From: Tistrella mobilis
GTDB taxonomy: Bacteria; Pseudomonadota; Alphaproteobacteria; Tistrellales; Tistrellaceae
Reading direction: 5' to 3'
DNA length: 64,000 nucleotides
Assembly (NCBI RefSeq): GCF_041468085.1
Contig: NZ_CP121014.1
Location: 1 to 64,000 of the forward strand
The position numbers and the translations under genes were made by a program. This document shows, one piece after another, positions 18,101-27,100 of the stretch (position 1 is the first letter of the stretch; every line of letters begins with the position of its first letter). The notes below the pieces were generated by a model. The model was not told the origin of the DNA. It did no database searches and saw only the letters and a program-made list of their open reading frames with translations.

Positions 18101-21100
18101 CGGTGACGCTGGCGACGCCTGCGACGCCGGCCGTGCCGCCGCCCATCTGCACCGTGTCGGTATTCAGCGCCGAGATGCCGCCGCCGCCCGCGATCGACTG
18201 GGCGACGATGCCATGGGCGAAGACGCCGGTGGTGGTGATGCCGCCGCCGCCCGAGAGGTTGACGGTGGCATTGCCGGCATTGTTGCCGCTGCCGCCGCGG
18301 GCGCCGAGGATTGCCGTGCCGGTGAAGAACTCCAGCCCCGGCGTGGCCACGGCCAGAATGCCGCCGCCATTGCTGACCGACTGCGCGACGATGCCGAAGG
18401 CATTGTTGCCGCGGGTGACGATGCTGGCCGGCCCCGTGACGGTCGTCGCCATGCCCATGCCGTTGCCGCCGCGCTGGCCGAGCTGCACGCCCTTGGCGTT
18501 GCCATAGCTGGCGCGGGTGGAGATGGCGACGATGCCGCCGCCGCCGCCCACCGACTGGGCGACCGCGCCGAAGGCATTGGCGCCCGAGGTGTCGATGGTG
18601 GTGGTGCCGCCTGCACCCAGCGTCACCTTGATCGCATCGGCGACATTGGCGCCGCCATTGCCGCCCGCACTGACCGTGCCCAGATAGCCGCTGACGTTGA
18701 TCGTACCCTGGCTGACGGTGTTGGCCTGGGTGAAGTATACGCCCCCGGCGCCCACCGACTGGCCGACCACGGCCGCGGCGTTCACGCCCGAGGTCGCGAT
18801 GGTCTGGTTGCGGGTGGTGACGGCGACGGTGCCGGCGTTCAGATTGCCGTTCCCGGCGCTGTTCAGCCCCGTCCCGTAATTGACGAAGCCGTCATTCGCG
18901 GTGGTGGAGGCGATCACGCCGCCGCCGCCGCCGATCGACTGGCCCAGGATGGCGACCGAGCCCGCCCCGGAGGTGACGACCTTCGCGCCCGCATCGATGC
19001 CGATATTGCCGGCATAGCCGATGCCGGTGCCGAGATTGGTGCTGAGGAGAGACGTCGGCCCGAAGATCGCGCCGCCGGCGCCGCCGATCGACTGCGCCAG
19101 AATGCCGAAGGAGGTGGCGCCCTGGGTTTGAACCGCGCCGCCGCCGGAGGTAGTGACGGTCACCTGGCTGGCATTCGACCCGCTGGGGGCATTGGCGAAG
19201 GTGACGGCGCCGGTGCCGATGGCAAGCCCACCGCCGCCGCCGATCGACTGGGCGACGATGCCGGCCGCCGCCGTGCCATAGGTGGTGACGGCGGCCGAGC
19301 TTGCGACGCTGACCGTGCCGCCATTGCCGCCGAGCACGCCGCCCAGCGTGACATCATTGGTGAGCACGCCGGAAATGCCGCCGCCGCCGGCGATGGACTG
19401 GGCCACCAGGCCGTGGGCATAGGCGCCGCCGGTGGCGATGCTGCCGCCCGACAGGTTGACATTCACCGCACGGGTATCGCTGCCGCTGCCGCCGGTGGCG
19501 CCCAGCCGGATATTGCCGGTGAAGGCGGCTCCCGACTGGCCGGACACCACGAAAATGCCGCCGCCGGTGCTGATCGACTGGGCGACCGCGCCCAGCGCAT
19601 TGGTGCCGCGGGTGACGATGTTCGCGGTGCCGGTCAGCGTGGTGGCGAGGCCCGTGCCGCTGCCGCCACGCTGGCCCAGAATGGCGCCCTTGACGGTGCC
19701 GCCGGTCGCCTGGGTGGCGATCGCGACGATGCCGCCACCGCCGCCCACCGACTGTGCGACCGCGCCGAAGGCATTGGCGCCCGAGGTATCGATGGTGGTG
19801 AGACCACCGGCGCCGAGCGTGACCTTGATGGCGTCGGCGACATCGGCACCGCCATTGCCGCCGGCACTGACGGTGCCGAGATAGGCGGTGACGTTGACCG
19901 CGCCCTGGCCGGCGCTGTTCGCCTGGGTGAAGAACACACCGCTGGCGCCCACAGCCTGGCCCACCACGGCTGCGGCATTGGCGCCCGAGGTGGCGATGGT
20001 CTGATTGCGGGTGGTGACGGCGACGGTGCCGGCGTTCAGATTGCCGTTCCCGGCGCTGTTCAGCCCCGTCCCGTAATTGACGAAGCCGTCATTCGCGGTG
20101 GTGGAGGCGATCACGCCGCCACCGCCGCCGATCGACTGGCCCAGGATGGCGACCGAGCCTGTGCCCGAGGTGACGACGTTCGCGCCCGCATCGACGGCGA
20201 TATTGCCGCCATAGCCGATGCCGGTGCCGAGATTGGTGCTGAGGAGAGACGTCGGCCCGAAGATCGCGCCGCCGGCGCCGCCGATCGACTGCGCCAGAAT
20301 GCCGAAAGAGGTGGCGCCCTGGGTTTGAACCGCGCCGCCGCCGGAGGTGGTGACGGTCACCTGGCTGGCATTCGACCCGCTGGGGGCATTGGCGAAGGTG
20401 ACGGCGCCGGTGCCGATGGCAAGCCCACCGCCGCCGCCGATCGACTGGGCGACGATGCCGGCCGCCGCCGTGCCATAGGTGGTGATCGCCGACGAGCTGG
20501 TAACGCCGACGGCGCCGCCATTGCCGGCCACCACGCCGCCGAATTTCACGTCATTGGTCAGCAGGCCCGAAATGCCGCCGCCGCCGGCAATGGACTGCGC
20601 CACCAGGCCATGGGCATAGGCGCCGCCGGTGGCGATGCTGCCATTGGTCAGGTTCACGGTGACCGTCCGGCCGTTGCTGCCGCCGCCGGCGGTGGCACCA
20701 AGCGTGACATTGCCGGTGAAGGCCGCACCCGACTGGCCCGAAACCGCCAGAATACCGCCACCATTGCTGATCGACTGCGCAACCGCGCCCAGGGCATTGG
20801 TGCCGCGGGTGACGATGTTGGCGGTCCCCGTCAGCGTGGTGGCCATGCCGCTGCCGCTACCGCCGCGCTGGCCCATAATGGCGGTGCCGACGGTGCCGCC
20901 GGTCGCCTGGTTGGAGATCGCGATGATGCCGCCGCCGCCGCCCACCGACTGGGCGACCGCGCCGAAGGCATTGGCGCCCGAGGTATCGATGGTGGTGACA
21001 CCGCCTGTGCCGAGCGCGATCCTGATCGCATCGGCCTGGTCCACGCCGCCATTGCCGCTGCCGTAGGCGGTGCCCAGATAGGCCGTGACGCTGACCGCGC

Positions 21101-24100
21101 CCTGGCTGGCGGTATTGGCCTGGCTGAAGAAGGTTCCGCCCGCGCCGATCGACTGGCCGACCACGGCGGCGGCATTGGCGCCGGCGGTGGCGATGGTCTG
21201 ATTGCGGGTGGTGATGGACATGGTGCCGGCATTCAGCCCGCTGGCATTGGCGCCGTTCAGCCCGACCGCATAAGAGGTGAAACCGGCATCCGCCGCGGTG
21301 GAGGCGACCACGCCGCCGCCGCCTGCGATCGACTGGCCGAGCACGGCGACCGAGGCCATACCCGTCGTGATGACATTGGCGCCGACATCGATGCCGACAT
21401 TGCCGGCATAGGCGATCGAGGCGCCGAAATTGGCGCCGAGCAGCCGGTTCGGCCCGAAGACCGCGCCGCCGCCACCACCGATCGACTGCGCCAGGATGCC
21501 GAAAGAGGTCGCCCCTTGAGTCTGGACCGCGCCGGCCCCGGTGGTGGTGACCAGGACCTGGCGGGCATTCGATCCGCTGGGCGCGCTGGCGAAGTTGACC
21601 TGGCCGTCGCTGGTCGCGACGCCGCCGCCGCCGCCGATCGACTGGGCGATGATGCCCGAGGCCGAGGTGACATAGGTGGTGATGGCCGAAGAGCTGGAGA
21701 CGGTGACCGTGTTGCCGGAGCCGGCGACCGCGCCGCCGAGCATGAGGCTGGTGGTGCGGATGCCGGAAATGCCGCCACCGCCCGCGATCGACTGGGCGAC
21801 GAGACCATGGGCATTGAAGCCGTTGGTGACGATCCGCCCGCCGGTCAGGTTGACGTTCACCGCGCCGGCGTCACCCGCGCCGCCACCGGTGGCGCCGAGC
21901 CGCGTGCTGCCCGAGAAGATGGCCCCGGGGCCGGCCGCAGCGAGGGCGACACCGCCGCCGCCGGCGACGGACTGGACCACGGCACCGATCGCATTGTCGG
22001 CATGGGTGATGATGCTGGCCGTTCCCGACAGCGTGACCGCGCGGCCATTGCCGCCGCCGCCCGACTGGCCGAGCTGCGCCGTGGCCGTGGTGCTGCCAGC
22101 CGAGGTGGTCGCGAAACCGGCGATGCCGCCGCCGCTGCCGATCGACTGGACGGCGACACCCATCGAATTGCGGCCCCAGGTTTCGATCGAGGTGGTGCCG
22201 CCGGTATCGCCCAGGGTCAGCATCACCGCATCGGCCGCACTGGTGCCACCGCTGCCGCCGCCACGGCTGGCGCCGAGGGTGAAGGTGGGCGAAACCGCGC
22301 CCGAAATCTTGCCGGCGCTGAAGGTTGCGATGCCGCCGCCACCGCCGATCGACTGCACCACCAGCGCGCTGGCATTGTCGCCGCCGGTCTGGATCAGCGC
22401 CGAGGTGCCGCCGCCCGTGCTGACCAGGATCTTGCCGCCATCGCCTGCATTGCTCGACGACGAACCGAGCGTCAGGTTGGCCGAAGCCGAGGCGCGGGTG
22501 GCGCTGGTGATGTCGATGATGTCGGAAATGCCGCCGCCGCCGCCGATCGACTGGGCGATGACCGCGCCGCTGCCGATGCCCGAGGCGGTGATGTCGCGGG
22601 TGATGTAAACGCTGACGGTTCCGCCCGACCCGGAAATGCCGCCGCCGCCGCCGAGGGTGACCGGTGCCGAAATCTTGCCGCCCGACGCGCTGGACTGGGC
22701 CGAGCCGCCGAGGCCGCCACCGCCGCCCACCGACTGGGCGACGATCGCATGCGCGGCGCCGGCCGCCGTGGTGATCACGCCGCGGCTGGTGACCGTGACG
22801 CCCTGGCCGTTCTGGCCGCCGCCGCCCGATCCGCCGAGGGCCATGGCGAGCGAGGCTTCACCACCCTGGGCGGAGGTTGAGGATGCGCCGCCGGCATCGC
22901 CGCCGCCGCCGCCCACCGACTGGGCGAAGATGCCGTGCGAGAGGAAGCCGTAGGTGGCGAGCGTGCCGTCGTTCACGACATAGACGGCGCCGCCGGCACC
23001 GCCATTGCCGCCGGATCCGCCGAGCGCGAAGCTGGTCGCATAGGCGCCGCTGTTGGCATTGGTGGTGGCCGAGGCGCCGGTACCGCCGCCGCCGCCCACC
23101 GACTGGGCATAGATCGCGGTGGCATGCGCGCCCGCGGTCTGGATGGTCGTGGCGCTGTTCACCGAAACCGTGCCGCCGGACCCGCCGCCGCCGCCCGATC
23201 CGCCGAGGCCGGCCGACATCGCCACACCTTTGGAGGTGGAGGCAGAGGTGCCGGTGGAGCCGCTGGAGACACTGGCGCCGGCTTCGCTGTCATCCGCCTG
23301 GCCGGCGGTGGCCGAGGTGGTGACCGCGCCGCCATTGCCGCCGCCGCCGCCCACCGACTGGACATAGATGCCGTAGGAGAGATCGCCCCAGGTGGTGATG
23401 GAGGTGGGGTGCGCCTGATCGCCGTTGCAGATGTTGTTCGAAATGCTGCCGCAGACATTCACGCTGCCGCCGGCGCCGCCCCCGGCGCCCGAGCCGCCGA
23501 GGCCGAGTGCCACCGAGGCCGAGCCGCCCGAGCCGGTGGTGGAGCTGGACGAGCCGCCATTGCCGCCGCCGCCGCCCACCGACTGGGCATAGACCGCCGC
23601 CGCATTGGCGCCATAGGTGACGAGCGTGCCGCCGCCCAGGCCGACATTCACCGCACCGCCCGCACCGGCGCCGCCGCCGGTGCCGCCCATCGAAAGCGCG
23701 ACGCTGGCCTTGCCGGCATCGGCGTTGGAACTGGCCGAGCCGCCATTGCCGCCGCCGCCACCCACCGACTGGGCGAAGATCGCCTGCGAATTCAGCCCGC
23801 CCTTGCCGTCGGAGGTGCCGGTGGTGATGCTGGCCGAGTTGGTGACCACGATGCTGCCGCCGGCCGCGCCGCCGCCGCCCGAGCCGCCGATCGCGAGGCC
23901 GGCGGCATAGCCGCCATCGGCGCCCGCCTGGCTGCCCTGAGAGGTGGAGCCGGTTTTGCCGGCCGAGGCCGAATTGTGGCTGCTGTTCGACTGGCCGGAA
24001 CCCGAGGTCGGCACGGTGCCGGTGGAGGCGCTGGTCGACCCGTCCTCGTCGTCTTCATCCGAGGCCGGCGCCGCGGTGGCCGCCGTGGTCGCCCCACCGC

Positions 24101-27100
24101 CATTGCCGCCGCCGCCGCCCACCGACTGGGCGAAGATGCCGGCCGAATTGATGCCGGTGGTCCTGAGCGTGCCGAAATTCAGCACGGTGACCAGATTGGC
24201 CGCCCCGCCGCCGCCGCCCGATCCGCCGAGCCCGAAGGAGAGCGCGCCCGAGCCGCCGCTTTCGACCGTGCTGGAGGCCGCACCGCCATTGCCGCCGCCG
24301 CCGCCGACCGACTGGGCGAAGATCGCCGCCGATTGCAGGCCGCTGGTGGTGATGCTGCCGGTGTTCACCACCGTCGCGGTCGATCCGGTGCCGCCGCCGC
24401 CGCCGGTGCCGCCCAGGCTGATGGAGCCGGCATAATTGCCGCCGGCCGCATTGGTGGTGGCCGAGCCGCCATTGCCGCCGCCGCCGCCCACCGACTGGGC
24501 GGTGATGCCGTTGGACAGCATGCCCGAGGTGGTGATGGTGGCAACGCTGCTGACCAGCACGGCGCCGCCATTGCCGGCCTTGCCGCCGGCGCCGCCGATG
24601 GCGAGCGAAGCGCCGACGCCGTTATCGGCTTCCTCGTCGGTCGAAGCGGCCGGGCCGCTCTGCGAGAACTGGGCCGCGGTCGCGACCGCCGCCCCGGTAT
24701 TGGTCTGCTGGGCGAAGCCGGTGCCGGTATAGGCGGCGACACCGCCATCCAGCGCGCCGCCCTGCTGGCCGGTGGCCGAAGCGGTGGCCGTGCCGCCATC
24801 GCCGCCGCCGCCGCCGACCGACTGGGCGAAGATCGCCGTCGACCCGGCGCCGGTGGTGGCGAGCGTGCCGCCGGCGACCACCGTCACCGCATCGGCATTG
24901 CCGCCGCCGCCGCCGAAGCCGCCCACCGCCAGCGAGGCGGCGTATTTGTTGCTGGAAGCACTGCTTTCCGAATAGCCGCCGCGGCCGCCGCCGCCGCCCA
25001 CCGACTGGGCGTAGATCGCGCTTGCGTGGTTGCCATAGGTCAGAATGCTGCCGCCGGTGGCGGTGACGCCGCCCCAGGGATTGCTGCAGCTGCCCGAGCT
25101 GACATTGCCGCAGACGGTGACCTTGCCGCCGGTGCCGCCCGTGCCGCCGCCGCCGCCGACCGCGACCGAGATGGCGCCCGTGCCCGAAATCGCATTGGCA
25201 TAGGCCGAACCGCCATTGCCGCCGCTGCCGCCCACCGACTGCGCCAGGATGGCGACCGACCGGTCGCCCGCGCCCGGATTGCCCGGCGCGACACCGGCCA
25301 TGCCGGTCTGGATGCTGCCCGTCAGCGTGACCGCGACCGTGCCGGCATTGCCGCCGGCCGCACCCGACCCGCCGATCGCGACCGAAGCCGAGCCGCTTTT
25401 CGACTGCTCGCCGCCGCCCGAGGCCGAGGCCGCGAAGGCCGAGGCATTGCCGCCATTGCCGCCGCCGCCGCCGATCGACTGGGCGATGATGCCATAGGCG
25501 TCGAACCCGCTGGTGACCAGGTTGTTGGCGACCGTCACCGAGACCGCGCCGCCATTCTGGCCGGATCCGCCGCTGCCGCCGGTGGCGCCGGCCGCACCGA
25601 CCGAGATCTTCGAGGCCGGGTTGCCGGTCGACACCGAGCCGGAATAGGCGGCACCACCGCTGCCGCCGGTGCCGCCGATCGACTGGGCGATGATCGCCGC
25701 GGCAAGATCGCCTGCGGTCGAGATGCCGGTATAGGTGTTGACGGTGACCGTGCCGCCGGTGCCGCCGCTGCCGCCATAGCCGCCGACCGCGACCGCCGGG
25801 GCCGCGATGGTCGATCCGGCAGCCCCGGCGCTGAAGCCGCCGAGACCGCCGCTGCCGCCGATCGACTGTGCCACGATGCCGTGCGACAGAAGCCCGGTGG
25901 TGGTGATGGTGTCGTAGGTGGCAATGGTCACGCCGCCCGCGGCACCGCCGCCGCCGCCGCTGCCACCCAGGCTGACGCCGGCCGACCCCAGCCCGCCCAG
26001 GCTGCCGGCGATGTCCCAGCCGCCATTGCCGCCGGCACCGCCGATCGACTGGGCCAGAATGCCGGCCGACTGATGGCCGGTGGTCGAGACGCGCCCGCCG
26101 CCCTGGATGGTGACGGTCACCTGGCTGGCGCGGCCGCCCTTGCCGCCGCCGCCGCCGATCGCGGCCGAGACCGCGCCGCTTTCGCCGAACGAGCCCGCGA
26201 TCGCGAAACCGCCCGAGCCGCCATTGCCGCCCATCGACTGGGCCACCACGCCCGGCGAGAGCGCGCCGGTGACGGTGAGGGCCGAGTAATTGTCGACGGT
26301 GACCGTGCCGCCGGTGCCGCCATTGCCGCCACCGCCGCCCACCGCCATGCTGGCGGTGCCGTTCGAGCTGAGGCCGGCGGCACCCGAAAAGCCGCCCGAG
26401 CCGCCGCCACCGCCGATCGACTGCGCCAAAAGGGCAGGGGCATTGCCGGTGGTGGCGGCAGAGACCGTGACGGCGGCCTGGTTGATCAGGCTCACCGCAC
26501 CGCCGGCACCGCCCGAGGCGCCGCTGCCGCCGGCACCGATATTCGCCGAGACCGAGCCGCTGATCGAGCCCGCCACCGCATAGCCGCCCGAGCCGCCGCC
26601 GCCGCCGATCGACTGCGCGGCGATCGCCGCCGCGCCGCCGCCATAGGTGTTGATCAGCCCGGTGTTCACCACCTGGACGGTGCCGCCATTGTTGCCGCTG
26701 CCGCCGGCGCCGCCGATCGCGGCCGAGGCGCCGCTGGAATAGCTGAGCGCGCCCGAGGTGGTGTAGCCGCCATTGCCGCCGCCACCGCCGATCGACTGCG
26801 CCAGAATGGCGCTGGCGCCATAGCCATAGGTGGTGATCGCCGCGGTCTGGCTGCTGTTCGCGGCATAATTATGGGCGGTGACCGCGCCTGCGGCACCGCC
26901 GGCGCCGCCCGATCCGCCGACGCCCAGCGACACCGCCAGCTGCGGGCTGGCCGAGAGACCCAGCGCCGAGCCGCCGGAGCCGCCGCCGCCGCCGATCGAC
27001 TGGGCCAGAATGCCGTGCGAGCTGTCGCCCGAGGTGGTGATGACGCTGCCGGTGTTCTCGACGATCACCGTGCTGCCGGCACCTGCGGCGCCGCCCGATC

